Shown: positions 45,531-58,508, counted from the first letter of the stretch. The stretch: 64,000 nt of DNA from Polytrichum commune (GCA_950295325.1 OX485804.1:63396533-63460532), one strand, 5' to 3'. Made by a program: numbers and translations. Notes: generated by a model not told the origin, from the sequence alone.

Positions 45531-47214
45531 TTATCTCTAGTCTTATTGACTTCCAAAAACGTTTGCTACGAACATATCCATCTTTGTCTCGTCTTGCCTT
45601 GATATGATGGTGTAGCAATTATCCTCTCAAGGTTGGGAAGATCTTGTCCAAATCTAATCACGTGTCCCTACAACCTTAAGGTCTAGATCTTGAGGGAACT
45701 CAACCTTCACCCCTTCCCCGTTGATATCTCATGTTCAACTTCCAAAGACTATAGATCTAGATGTACAATCCCTTCATTGTATGCACGGGGGGTGCACCCA
45801 CACTTGATTTATGCATATACATGCGAGAACCTCCTATTTAATGGGGGTTATTTACCTTTCTTTGTTGAATATTTTCCACCCTATAAGTAGTTGAATTTCT
45901 ATTGGATGGTATTTTCTAGCACCCTATCATTATATATATATTGGAGTCGCATAATTATAATCACCCTATCTTATTTATAAGTAGTAGAAATTTCATGTGA
46001 ACATCCTACACAAACATTACGCATGCAATACACTGTGCATACATTACACTGCGCATATATTACTTAGCACATTACACATATAATACATTGTGCATACATT
46101 ACACTGCGCATATGTTACTTAAGACCTTACACACACACAACCATCATACTATAAACTTTGGCATTTTGCGTATGGTTCTTGAACCCACAAGAAAGCCAAA
46201 ATAAGCCAAACAATCCTTCCATCGCCGGATGACAATACTATTCATCCAAAGGTGACCGTTTCAACAAATTTATCCACATGTCCACATACATTTTGCTTAT
46301 TTCTCATCCAATGCCACTAATGGCAAATGATTTATGTTGAACCTATAAAAAAATTTAAACTTAATATTACTTATGCTACTTTACATCTATAAAAAAATTA
46401 AAAATTAAAAGACCACAACTTAATACATTATATATAATTCCCAAATTTACATTTAGAGGACACTATTGTATATCTAAAAAAAATGTAAAACTTATGTGTC
46501 TTGAATAAATTCCACCCTACATTTTCGCTAGTGCCTACCCCTAGATTGTATGCTTGTCCCTTCATTGTATGCTTGTCCCAACTGGATTGCTAATGTTGCC
46601 GCATTGTTGTTCTTTCCAACTAATTTGATATAGTCTAACGCCTTTTGTACACTGGACTGCATAATTGAATGCAATTCTTGATTTGGATAGAGGCTCCGCC
46701 TTTCTCTTTTCTTTCTCTAGCCCATCTTGGCCCCTAGAAGAGTCATTTTAGTTTCCCATTTTTGAAGAACTTCAACTTGTACTATCAAAGTGACAAATTG
46801 CATGATATATAAAGAATATTTCGTAGATCAACAAGTTCCATAATAATATGTAAAGTGCATGGATCAAAATGTAGTATGAACTTTGCATCTAAGTGTTATA
46901 AAGTAAATTACTAGCTGATAATGTGAACTTGCCTTCAAATAGTTCGCATATTATCAATGTTTGTGTTCATTGAGCTGAGGAGCGGAGGAGCGTTACCTCA
47001 ACACCAAGGAGAATCCTCATACCCTTTAAAGAACATACTAGAATCAATGAAGATGTTTAAGATTTTAGATCCGTTTTGAATCCATTTTAGATTGGGGTTT
47101 GGTTATTCCCCTCTATAGCATCGAGGGAAACACTCAATGCTCTCCACAAACAATATTGGAATGTGTTGAGATCTTTTGGATTCTAGATCTGGGTGGGGTT
47201 TAGAAATGTTTTGG
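45531..47214. other. Intergenic stretch with a short tandem duplication
   Basis: 46011-46125 holds two copies of about 65 bp around CATTACACTGCGCATAT. No gene is recognised elsewhere. Confidence 0.4.
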
Positions 47215-47705
47215 AAAAGAAAAAATAACGCATGTATATAAATACTGACATGAATATGAGCCCGTTGGCCTTACACTGATCATGGTATTTCGTGATGTAG
47301 TATAAGGTGTTATGCCTCCTTCGGGAGGTGGGCTTTGGTGGTGTACTATTTATCCTAGTTTATTAAGATGGGGGGACAAGTGTTTGTTTGTTGTCTAATT
47401 TTCTCTTGTTAGGACTAGGTATGTGAGTATTTGATAGCGTTCTGGTGTATATCTTTCAAGAGGTTTTTCATGTTGGACTTTGGGATGTTTAGTTTTGTGA
47501 GTTTGTTTATGAAGTGTTCATGTATGGCTCCACTCACTCCATCCATGATGGTAATAAGGGGGTTGGTTTCCCATCCATTATTTTGGATGGCATTAATTAG
47601 TGGGTCATATTTGGTGTGTTTATGTGTGAGAACTTGTTCAAGGAATCTATCATGACAGTATGTGAATTCGATGAATTGGACTGTGTGGTTGGGGGATGGT
47701 GATAT
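47215..47705 (-). pseudogene. Second 5'-truncated copy of the nuclease-type LINE
   Basis: The minus strand reads QFIEFTYCHDRFLEQVLTHK, TKYDPLI, GWETNPLITIMDGVSGAIHE and NIPKSNMK, then a frameshift. It aligns with 21000-21570 down to the 3' region (CCCACCTCCCGAAGGAGGCA). Here the IQ…GW junction is in frame, showing that the break at 21413 is specific to the first copy. Its 3' side ends near TTTTTTCTTTTCC (about 47220). Confidence 0.68.
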
Positions 47706-48143
47706 GGGTAATTGATTTGAACATGTTTATGTATTATAATACATCAATAATTTGAAAATTATGTGGACCTTCTTTTGGATAAGGTGGCTCGTCCATAATC
47801 TGGTTTCCATCCTAATTATAATTTAGATAATCTACAATCAATCAAAGATAAACTAGATTATTTTGGCCCTAACTCTCTTCCCGACTTCTCTCAGTGGCTT
47901 TTCTCCCGCTTCTCTTTTGAAACTCTTGAATCCAGATAATTTGAAACATAATCGAGATCATACGTATGATTATGTGTACATAATCTAGTATGCCTTTGGG
48001 TAAATTTTGGATGAGCCCCCCTTGTAATTCTTTGTTTGAGCTACCACCCCGGGGGTGCAAGCTATTGTCTGAGATGAACACCACAGTCAGAATGATGAAA
48101 TGAACCACTCAACAGATGGACTATAACGGCAAAACATATCTCA
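47706..48143. other. Intergenic stretch, nothing recognised
   Basis: AT-rich, only short frames. Confidence 0.35.
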
Positions 48144-48366
48144 CTACACCAAATATGATATTTAGTGTGACTTACTATTTGGATTTACACGGTGCAGTAC
48201 CTTTTTACTATTGAACCAATTTTCTACCAAGTAAAGTTGTCAATGTTGGATAATGTCCAAACTACGAATTTAACATTTGTTGGTCAAATATGAGATGTAC
48301 AGTAAACATATATAGCATCGCGTAATTCCAAATAGTAAGGCACACTAAATATCCTATTTAGTGTGT
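48144..48366. mobile_element. MITE with CACTAAATA…TATTTAGTG ends
   Basis: CTACACCAAATATGATATTT at the left, CACTAAATATCCTATTTAGT at the right; 223 bp. Confidence 0.65.
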
Positions 48367-50072
48367 CGACCTATGGATCGATCACATTCCACTAGGATGA
48401 TCGATAATCTTTGTGAAGTCTTGAACCTCAAATGGTTATCTCTCAAACTTAACCAGATCATCTGTAGCTAGCAGTCCGATCTCCCCGTTCAATGTTTGTA
48501 GTGAGGCAAGGTTTATGCTATCAAGGAAGCTAAATTTCAACATTCGAGTATAGGCATGAAAAATAGGGCTTAGAATAGCATGAGTGAGCTCCGGTTTCCA
48601 AGATTCAACCCTAGTACCATGATGAGGAATATGGGTATGTGGATTATTTAGTTTCATGATAATCTTTATGGTTTAGTTTAGACTTACCTCGGTGAGGAAT
48701 GTGGATATGTGGGTCAAGTCACAAAGTTCCATAACCATTGAGTGAGTTCTAGGTATTAGTAATAATTAGTTTATTGGCTCTATTTGTAGGACAAAGACTA
48801 TGCATCGACTTTTTTGCTTTAAGAGCAAATTTCTTAACCACTTTGCGTTCACACTTGGACGTTACTTGTTCTTGCTATTTTTGGTCTAGTTTATTTAACG
48901 TGGATGTTAACTATAATTATATATATCTAGTTAATTATAGTTTCTCCCTAAAATGTATTGAAAAATCTAATTAATTATGGTTATTTTGGATATTATTAAT
49001 TGATTAATTTTAAATTTTCGGGTGATAAATGAGTAGCTTCAGTTCTTGATGTGCATTTGAGAAGAAGAGGCACAAAATCCAAGAAAGGTTTGGTTATGGG
49101 TATAGTAAATAGCCATGGACTGGCATGAGCAAAGTGGATAGCTACATTTGTAGTCTTTCATAGTAAAGAATAGAGCCTCATGGTTCTACCGTTTTCTTGT
49201 TAGTAATAATAAACTAATGAGGCTTACTCTCAACCACTTTCCACATGTACCCAATGTCCAACACTATCTAGTATTGGCTCAATCTCCACTCTCCAATATT
49301 GTCACTTGCAGGATATATATATATATAAATAGATTTTGGTTCAAGTAACAAAGAACACTTGTGTATTTTTCAAGGGAGTACGAAAATGTAGCACTTCTGG
49401 CAAAATAATAATTATAAAAATAACATGTATAGGGGTAGAATATATATCAAATGTGGAAACGAGTGAGGTGAATTTCTTGAAAATTGGATCGCCCTTTATT
49501 GTTTTCTCAAATGGTTGTTAATGAGTTGGATTCCTTATTGCAGACCCATGAATTTTGTCGTTGGCCGCCACTTTGAGTGGGTGGCTGTGAGGCCAAACCA
49601 CACACCCTTAAGCGTCCTAGTCCGGGTGAGGGAATGGATATCACATTCGTTTCACATAGCTCCCTCTTACCAACTTCGTAAGAATTCCTTACATTTCTCA
49701 TCAATTCGTACACACCAATTTATTCCATAACAAGATTACAAGTGTTAAGAAACACTCTTCTCTATCATGGCGCTATTAGCGTACTCAAGTACAATTCCAC
49801 ACAACTCAATCACAAGTCCATCTCCTATTGCCACCTTATAATGTATAGTGGTCAACCAACTTGCTAATGACTAATCATCTAACTAACGTGATGTGCTAAC
49901 TCTATTAACTAGCTATAACATAATCTATTGTCACCCTAGTATGTTCCTCCTCCCTTTATAATATTGCAATCTCAACCCCTTGGACAATTGCCTAGATCCC
50001 ACACTATTTTAGGGTATGCAACCTTGCTCCAAACCCAACCCGTTCTCCTAATCCCACTTAGCTAAGTATCCA
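48367..50072. other. Intergenic stretch with a dispersed repeat
   Basis: 48395-48480 is another copy of the CTCAAACTTAACC repeat (see 1018 and 24170). An (AT)n run is at 49313-49328. No gene is supported. Confidence 0.35.
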
Positions 50073-50281
50073 CCTTCCAGCAGCTGCGGCAGTCTCCCAG
50101 CTGATAGCCTCTACCTTCCAGCAGTTGCAACAGTCTCTTAGCTAACAAACTCCCCTTACCAGCTGCGGCAATCTCCTAGCTAATAGCCTCTCCTTCCAGC
50201 AGCTGCGGCAGTCTCCCAGCTGAGAGCCTCTACCTTCCAGTTGCTGCAACAGTCTCCTAGCTAACAAACTCCCCTTACCAT
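50073..50281. repeat. Tandem repeat of about 40 bp
   Basis: Five units starting CCTTCCAGCAGCTGCGGCAG or variants at about 50073, 50112, 50156, 50192 and 50233. Alternate units carry CTAACAAACTCCCC, giving an alternating higher-order pattern. Confidence 0.85.
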
Positions 50282-51060
50282 CTGATTAAATCCGTACCTA
50301 CTTAATTTCTAACAAGCCCCCTAACTAATTACTATAACAAAACTCACTAATTCTACTAAACCACTACCTAATTCACACATTCTTTTTTTTTAGCTCTAAG
50401 AGCTCCAAATTCCTAGAGAGGAGGGAGAGAGCGAGAAGAGGAGAGGAAGAAGAGAAAAGAAGAGAGAGAAGTGAAGAGAGGAGAGGAGGAGGAGGAGAGG
50501 GCACCCAAGACCACAAACCCCTTAACAATCTCCTACTTAGTAGGACCTTATCCTATCCATTAAACCCTCACCCTCTAAACCAACAAGGGCATGTTCTAAT
50601 TCAAACATTTAAATCCAAGGCCCTTCCTCTTGCTTCATCAAACACTACTCACTTAACCAAAACACTCCCTAATGTCACTAAGCTTCTACTTCACCACACA
50701 AAATAGGCTTAAGGCCTAAACATAAATCCACACCAAGCCTCACTCTTTTTATACTTTTGATTGTTTCAATAACACTCCAAATGCAGTTCTAAGTAGATTC
50801 TAAGCATAAAACAAATATGAGCAACCATTTTGGGCTATAGTGGCCAATGAATGAACCAAAAAATCTCTCTTCTTCCTTATTACAGTTGAAAAGTTCACCT
50901 GTAGCAAATTTGACCCAAGAATTAGCAACTTAGCATCAAAACTCCAAATGAATATAGTGAGATTAAGTGGAGATGAAATAGTCATAAATAAATCCGTAGG
51001 CGGGAAGTTTTAATTGGACCGTTTTACATGAATGTCACGAATCCCAAGCCTAGTTGTAAG
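50282..51060. other. Intergenic stretch with a GA-rich tract
   Basis: 50415-50505 is almost pure A and G on the plus strand. No gene is seen. Confidence 0.45.
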
Positions 51061-51388
51061 CTACACTAAATATGATATTTAGTGTTTGATTATATTTAAT
51101 GTTGTTACCACCCTCCCTTGCTCAACACCAATTTTCAATTCCTTGACAATCAGTGTTAAAAAATATGCTAGAAAACATCTTGGATTTCTCTTTTCATCAT
51201 TTTTATTTTATTTCATTCTCATATCCTTATCAATGCTAAATTCAAACATGTAACTTCCACATAATACCATAGTGGATATTTAATGTTTGAGTTTACATTT
51301 AATGTTACTTACTTTCATAAGGGTATTGACATTTAGTATATGTGTTCATATTTAGTGTATCAAACACTAAATATCATATTTAGTGTAG
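51061..51388. mobile_element. MITE with perfect 28-bp inverted ends
   Basis: A 328-bp element. The ends CTACACTAAATATGATATTT… and their exact reverse complement agree over 28 bases. It is the best-preserved member of the family at 36960 and 48144. The interior has extra TATTTAGTGTT and ACATTTAATG words. Confidence 0.8.
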
Positions 51389-51915
51389 TGTACAGGTTTG
51401 TGGTCAAGGTTTGTGCCTTTACCCTCTCCCTTTTCTTTTTCTTTTTTCTTTTTTTTGGCACAAATTGAAAATTCAATTGCAAAAGAACCCAAAATGACTG
51501 CTTTTCAAATGAGGGTAAAGGCACAAGCCACATATGGGCTCAAATGACTGCTTTTCAAAAAGAAGTGGGCCACATTTTCAAAGACTCAAACCAAGAGTAT
51601 TTTCATGGATAGCTACTTTTGTGTTCTCCCCATGTTTCTCGTATGAGATTTTAAACTACTAGCATATAGTGGTATGTAGACTCATGACTTGAGATTTATA
51701 GAGAGCCATGCATAAAGTCTTCTACAAGGTGAACTCTAGTACTTCTATTTGTAATTCTGAGAACCCAATATTAGAGCTTTGGATTTGGATTTGGATTTAG
51801 AAAATGTCATTAGATGTCACCACCGGGATCACACGGGTCGTTAGCACTAGTTTTCAACCACTTGAGGTAGATTTGGATTGACTAAATCCAGTGATCCTTG
51901 GCACTAGTGCAATTT
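51389..51915. other. Intergenic stretch, nothing recognised
   Basis: A CTTTTTCTTTTTTC tract near 51430. CAAATGACTGCTTTTCAAA occurs twice (about 51492 and 51541). Confidence 0.4.
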
Positions 51916-52101
51916 AGGGCCACTTCATACACAAGGCTGAAGGCCCATGACCATGGCAATGTAAGAGCTCTCATTGGTAGAAAAGGCAGAGACCGTCCAA
52001 GTTCACTTCACACTAGGAGGTGAAGGCCTAAAGGTCCAAAGAAAAGTTCGTGGATGAAAAGTCTACAAGAAGTCCTACATGACAAGTTGTGGATAAGCGT
52101 G

Positions 52102-52172
52102 CATGGTCTACCATAATTTGTGTCAAGCCCACCTTCAAGAGGTGGGCCTGACGCAAATTCTAGAAGACCATG
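52102..52172. repeat. 71-nt imperfect palindrome
   Basis: Same length, core and flanks (CATGGTCTACC…AAGACCATG) as 4508-4578, with several more mismatches between the arms. Confidence 0.8.
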
Positions 52173-52519
52173 GCTTCTTTTAATATTTTTTCCAACAAGA
52201 CAAAATTCGGGACAGATTGCAGGGCATATTCTAGAATAGATTCCATGATAGATTCTAGGACAAACAAACACCACCAAGTAATTCTCTTAAATTAATAGAG
52301 TTTGAGACATATTATATTAAACCAAATCCTCCCCTCTTATTCCGCCAACAAAATATGCAATGGTCCCGCAACATGGTCCATTCTCACTTCACACTATGCT
52401 TGAGGGCTCATGACTACATAAAATGACTTTCCCAACACCCATGGTATGGCCTTCGGATGAGAGTCAAGGGTCCTCTCCATTACAAGGTCACGGCTCTTGG
52501 CTCATGTGTGAAGCAGAGC

Positions 52520-52540
52520 CCTACATTGGGTGCCCATACC

Positions 52541-52573
<33 letters not shown>

Positions 52574-52880
52574 ACCCACCCATGCCCATACCCACCCATG
52601 CCCATGGGTTTTGGTTGGGCATGGGTGCAATATTATTGTTCATGGGTGGGCATGGGTGGGGCACAATTACACAATCATACAAGACACATTACACAATTAC
52701 ACAATACACATTACACAATTTTTGAATACATGGGCGCAATTTGAATAGCATGGGTGGGCATGGGTGGGCACATGTCATGCTATGTGTGGGCATGGGTGGG
52801 CATGGGTGCGCACATGTCATGCTATGGGTGGGCATGGGTGGGCATAGGTCACTGCTGATGGGCATGGTCTGGGTATGGGT
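52520..52880. repeat. CCCATG/GGGCAT minisatellite
   Basis: Left half: tandem CCCATG with CCCATACC variants. Right half: the complementary GGGTGGGCAT units and a repeat of about 50 bp with CACATGTCATGCTATG. The two halves are inverted with respect to each other, so the region can fold. Open frames over it (all three forward frames) are repeat by-products. Confidence 0.85.
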
Positions 52881-52924
52881 GCAATTAAAAAGGAAAATGT
52901 TGGCCTCTGGTGTGAAGTGGCCCT

Positions 52925-54499
52925 TGTATTCAAGCCAAATACACATATTGACCACAAGAGAGGTATGGCATCAAGGGCCTTCAACACCGCATTGAAGGTG
53001 TTTAATGCTTCAACACCATGTATAAAAGGTAGGCTTTATTACATTTACCTAAAACACTAATTTTACACAATTCGTTTTGAATGTTCAGCAAATCCAAGTT
53101 GAGGGCATAGATAGTCAGTTCCTTCATGATTTTTGGGACCTCATATGAATATCGTATTCACCGTCCCTTTACAACAAAGTGAGACTTCCTAAACGTTCAC
53201 TTAGATTGCCATCTCAAAAAAGAAAAGGGTGAATATTGACTAGAACGGCGAGTGACTTTTGAGCACATAAGAGCATCTTCACATGTTATCAATGCGCCGG
53301 GCCCACTATGGGACAATGTTGGGTTAATCCACGAACTAGACCCACAAGGCATGCTTGATTGTTATTGAACTTGGGGCCAAGGAAGCCCTCATGGGCTAGA
53401 ATAGCTTGTATATATTATGACCCAACTTTCAACTCCTTTATAAGAGAATCAACTATCAATACTGCACAATCTTTGACCAAGTGGAATCTTAGCTTCAACT
53501 ATTCCTATGTAAAGTCTTATGTATTGTAAGATATTAGTTTCTTTTTTTATCATGGGACCCACAATTTATGAAGCTTATATAGAGTGAACGTGTGGGACAC
53601 ATAATGGGACTACTACCCTCTAAAATAATGTTACCCAATTTAGCACCCCTTTGTGTTAGCGTTTGGTGTACAACATGTGATCATGCTCTAAGTTACTTAC
53701 TTAATCTCTTCTACACACATACAGGTTGGCTGGGGATTCGTGGCACTCAAGTAAAATCATCCGGTAACCAAAATCGGATGAGTCCATCAAGAAGCTCGGA
53801 TGGAGCTTACTTTAGTGAAACATCTCCGAGTTGGCATGTAAGACCTATTTTCTCCCTCATAGCTATTGTGAACTACTAGCTATTTTGTAAATATCAATTA
53901 GTTGGCAAGAGGCAACGATGTGGCATTGGATGCTCTAAGCCTATTTTCTAACCTCCCATATGTTGTTTCCAAGGCCATGATGTGGCTTTGAATTCCACAT
54001 GGTTATTTTGATAAATATCGCAAGATATCAACGTGTGCAATATATAATAATGATGTGTTGTCATAGACATTTTTTTGTTCATAATTCCTTTATTTTGCAT
54101 GGGTATGATGGCTCAACATTTGTAATATGTCATTATAATATATATCAACTTATGATAAATTGGTGAACTCAAAAATAAATTCAATATAAAATTTATTTGA
54201 AAATATTTAATATACATCATGTGATTTTAAAGATAATACAATATTTGATGAGGATAAAATATTACAATATCTCAGATAGGCTATAGTCAGAAACTTATGA
54301 TTTTCTGAGTATACCCCATCCATAATGTTGTCCCACAAGTCTAATTCCAAATAACATACCATTTATTTATAGCTCATATTATATTACCTGAAAAAAATAA
54401 GATTGATTTTTTATTTTATTTTATTTGTATGTTTAATATTCTATGTTCATTGTTTCATTTTGGTCATTTTATGAACACTTGCACTAATCTATCATTAGG
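52925..54499. other. Intergenic stretch, nothing firmly recognised
   Basis: A plus-strand frame at 53592-53879 (95 codons) has no known domain. The rest is AT-rich. Confidence 0.3.
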
Positions 54500-54876
54500 A
54501 TGACAAAGATAGTTTTAGGTCACAAAATTATAACCTCAATGTTAATGAGGATTCTGTAATGTTTTTGACCTCCAAGTTAATTATGTGCTTCATTGATGGT
54601 TTCACTTCCGGAATGAAATCCCAATCAATTGCTTATTTACTAATTGGAAGTGCACATACATATTGGATTTTAGACCTTGAAGTGAAGTGCACTCAATATG
54701 GGATTTGTAGTCAAGCGGCCTTCAAGAATGCAAGGGCAATGTTTTTTTTTTTGAAGTTGGGCGGGATGGCCAACAATTTTCGATTGGGTTCAAAAATTTC
54801 TTTAGAGGGTTGCCCTAGCCCTGGTTTGACACCCCCTAAAGTTCGTGAGGGGGTATTTAATGTCCACCCATATTAA
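54500..54876. mobile_element. Diverged relative of the foldback element at 19312
   Basis: It matches 19550-19927 in order: ATTATAACCT, TGACCTCCAAGTTAATTA, GAAGTGCACTCAATATGGGA-type words, CAACAATTTTCG and a G-rich end. The left arm is not found, so it is truncated. Confidence 0.6.
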
Positions 54877-55249
54877 TTTCTTTAAAATAACCAGACTAGT
54901 AAACATAGGTTGGCAACGCATGATGCACCCACTTGTTTCTATATGAGGCATTTTTATTTTATCTAACCCCCTTTGTATTATTGCCTTAAGTATTAGATTA
55001 GACTAGGATCATTTAGAACTACTAAAACTTGGTTTTTTTTTAAAACCCTTGAGACAAGGAGCCAACAACGTGAGGTAGTGTCTAAAGTGGTTCATCTCAT
55101 CCGCAAAGATGAATGAACTCTCACTAATGAAAATACATGAGTGCCACGAATCCCCGGCCATACAGGTTAGTGCCTAAACTCGGGTCCCATATACTACCTA
55201 ACCCATTGAAATATATACAAGTTCAATAAGGATTACATGTCCTTTTGGG
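54877..55249. other. Intergenic stretch, nothing recognised
   Basis: No gene or repeat family identified. Confidence 0.3.
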
Positions 55250-55543
55250 CAGTGTTTATGTTTCACAAATTTCATTTGACGTTCAATTTCAAATCCAAAC
55301 TGTCACGTGGTGTTTTTAGAAACAAAAATGAAGGTCACCTCAATGTCACATGCTTGGTAGTATGTGTCATTTCAATTTCTAAAATGTTAATTGACATGTG
55401 GTTTTTATCTTCACAAGTCACACTACATGTCAAATTCTAAATTGTCCATGTAATCAATGTGCACTTTTTTTTTGTGCAAGTTTTTTTTATGTCAAATATC
55501 AAATGTCAAAAATTTGCAAATACTTTGTCAAAAATACACACTG
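55250..55543. mobile_element. MITE with CAGTGTGTATGTTTGAC ends, copy 1
   Basis: CAGTGTTTATGTTTCACAAA at the left, TTTGTCAAAAATACACACTG at the right. Flanks CCTTTTGGG and CTTTGGGG may be an eroded target duplication. Sister: 61652-61967, inverted. Confidence 0.65.
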
Positions 55544-55641
55544 CTTTGGGGGGGGGGGGTGTTGAGCTTTTCAGTTTGAAATAGTAATTAGTCATCATAT
55601 TCACTTCCTTTTCATGTCTTTGGACCCATAATGGGCTTCTT

Positions 55642-56121
55642 AGGGCCACTTCACACTTGAGATTGAGAGCCCGTGACCATTACACTTCAAGCACTCTCAT
55701 TGATGGAAAAGGCAGAGCCAATCCAAGTTCGCTTCACACTATGCTTGAGGGACCAACAGAGTATGTGAATGCAAGATGGATGTAAAGTCCACATGGATTC
55801 CCACATGGCATCGAATGGATCATGTTTCATGGTCACTTGGATTATTTTCAAAAACCACCTTTGCAGGTAAGGTCTAACACAAAACCGGGAGACCAATACG
55901 TACACTCCGAACGCTCACAACTGTTGATTTATTCTATTTTATCATGTGTGAGGACCCGCATGAATTGACATTCATTAAAATAGCATATGGTTGAGGGGCC
56001 CTTCACATATGACTTCACACTACACTTGAGGGTCCATGACCACATTGCATGATTTTGGGAGGTGTGTTGGGGCGGCCTTTGGACACTTTCTTTTGGGCTC
56101 TCACAGTTTCCACTGCCCTCC
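55642..56121. mobile_element. MITE of the GGGCCACTTCACAC family, close relative of copy 1
   Basis: It aligns along its whole length with 440-943 (CACTCTCATTG, TGGAAAAGGCAGAGCC, CATGGTCACTTGGATTATTT). The right inverted end is replaced after GGGCTCTCACAGTTTCCACT. Confidence 0.65.
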
Positions 56122-58074
56122 ACATTCCTCCACATTCCTCCTTATTACCAAGGATGGAGTTCTAAACCAACATTGGTTCTCTTGAATCTTCCATGGGTCT
56201 TAATCCTTTGGTGACCGGCACTTGTAAGCTAAAGATTCTTTAGTGGGTGCAGTGTTGGTGTGGTATATAGGTGAATTCATGGTATCAATAACCAACATCA
56301 ATAATGGTATCAAATAACCTACTTGTGAGTATCAAATTTGTAATATTAATCAAGTATTATTATTTGGTGGGTATGTCAAGGTGATAGAATCTTTGTATAC
56401 CCAAGTTATTATTTGACTCAATACCCTTCTAAACCATTTTGATACTAAGGTGATTTTTAACTAGGTATGAATATTCTTGCATGGTATATAGATTTGAGCA
56501 ATACCAAAAACAAAAATAACATCAAATACCCATACTCTACATGTATATGAATAATGTGAATTGCTCATTACATATACTCAAATGATGTATATATAAAGAC
56601 AATACCAAATCAATACTAATATAACCTCCAAGTATTTCCCAATTAAATAAGTATGGGGATACTACATTGAGGGGGAATTATTGCATGAAAGCGTACATCT
56701 CATCTATCCAACATAAAAACTTGAATCCCTAAAAGTTTGTGACCAATTCATCTCAAATGACTTGGACTAAACCATTTCAAGGTACTATTAGCTAATTCTT
56801 GTGTCAGATCAATCAAACAAAACAACCTTAGGGTTGCATACTATTTGAAGGGTTTTATGTTGGATGAATGAGTGATACACTCATGTGCGATATTTCCCTC
56901 TTACCGCTCACTTAAAAGATCACATGTCATTGCCATTGTAATTTGCCACTACATGGCAAATTTTAGATAGTTAAACATATTACATTGATATTGTGATGTT
57001 TGGCAATGACCCATGATCCTTGTAGGGACTTGACAACTAATGGTTCAACTTAATCTAAAAAAGCTCATTAAATGGACATCGAGATATCATTTGGATGACT
57101 TTAAGATTACTTCTTGATCGTTTGAAGTACAAGTGGGTGCAAGCATGGTAAAGTGGACAACTCTTGATCTCTGCCTAGTGTTTAGTGAAAGTGATTCAAA
57201 ACTATACACTAACTTTGAATTTTATGAATTAAAAAGTCATAGACATTTTAAAAACATATTGATTTACAAAGCCAAGAAAATTATGATAACAAAATAAATT
57301 CCAAGAAAATTCTACATTTTTAGAAGACGGTACAAGTGGTGTGCAAGTACGTGATATTGAACAAGTGACTATCTAGAATTTGTTTAAAGTGCGATAAACT
57401 TACAGTCAATTGATGGTTTTCCACAAAGTTTTGTGATGATGCCCTCAAGTAGATAATAAATTCAAGGAATATGAAAGAAACTTCCAACTTCAAAATAGTT
57501 AAGGTCATGAAATCTACGTCCAAAAGCAGACTCAACCAATTGCTTTTGAGCATCACTTTTAATGACGACTAATGAAGATCTCAACTTGGTTTTCTACATT
57601 TGAGTATTCAACACAACAACAAAGGTCGTCATGACAAGAAGTCCAATTTATACAACGCTTTGCTACTACGTCTAGGCTTTTGACCAAAAAATGATGCTTT
57701 TAGTATTCCGAAGCACTTTTTTGGTCCGCTTTACCATGCGTGCACCCTTGTGTCAAAATGAACCATTTAAGAAGTTAACATAATTATCATATGTATTGTC
57801 CTAGTTGGAACATACATATGTACAATGACTTTTACGAAGATTTGAGCTCATATAATTGACCTACACTCATATGTAGTCACCATTATCATATATATCTTTA
57901 TTTTCACTTCCTTTTAACCTTTGGAATGTGCTAAATATGGCTTCAAGACAATAGACCAAGTAAAAGATCATTTTGGTGTTTTGTTGGGGTTTGGACAAAT
58001 CATCACACAACCCACGTATACATGCCCCTGGTCCTTCAAGAGTGAAGATGAGCCACTTGCATCCGAGTTACTCG
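56122..58074. other. Intergenic stretch, nothing recognised
   Basis: AT-rich sequence with words such as AATACC/TAATACC recurring at 56280-56640. No gene is supported. Confidence 0.3.
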
Positions 58075-58450
58075 TTATCCCACTAAGTGTGTCTCATACA
58101 AATTCCTGAAACACACACTATTTTGCCAAGTCTCAAAACTAATCAGAGCTGGACTTTTTATTGAGTGATACTAAACTCATGAACACATGTTCATTCACCA
58201 TATATTTCAAGAAAAATGTGCGTTCTATGGTGCTCATAGAAAAGTAAGTTTTTATAGATACAAAACACATCTTTGTCAGTGAACAATGTCATGATGAATA
58301 GTGTCAGTAGTTTCAGTGAATAGTGTCGAGATGAACAATGGTTCCTTGATCTTTTGATAACACTAATCTCATAGTGTCAAGAAATTTAGTATCACCTTCA
58401 CTAATTTCCCACACACCCTCTTAGCCCTCCCTCACTAATCGGGTTAATCA
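58075..58450. mobile_element. MITE with TATCCCAATTAGTG ends, copy 2
   Basis: TTATCCCACTAAGTGTGTCT at the left and CCCTCACTAATCGGGTTAA at the right; the body matches 20157-20550 (ACACACTATTTTGCCAAGTC, GAATAGTGTC). Confidence 0.65.
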
Positions 58451-58508
58451 GTGTAGAGAATCACTCTAAAAATCATCAAAAAGGCCAAATGGTTTGCTTA
58501 TCACCTGG

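Larger units (their letters stand above)
51916..52924. mobile_element. MITE of the GGGCCACTTCACAC family with an internal minisatellite
   Basis: It starts AGGGCCACTTCATACACAAG and ends GTGTGAAGTGGCCCT. It is the inverted sister of 4165-4765, including the hairpin at 52102-52172. The right part is swollen by about 380 bp of CCCATG/GGGCAT repeats (52520-52880) lying between a duplicated end word (GTGTGAAGCAGAGCCCT at 52506 and GTGTGAAGTGGCCCT at 52910). Confidence 0.75.

Noticed and set aside
47431-47655. A 74-codon plus-strand frame
   Set aside because: Antisense shadow of the LINE protein on the minus strand.
52423-52955. Several 70-100 codon frames
   Set aside because: They translate the CCCATG minisatellite in all frames.
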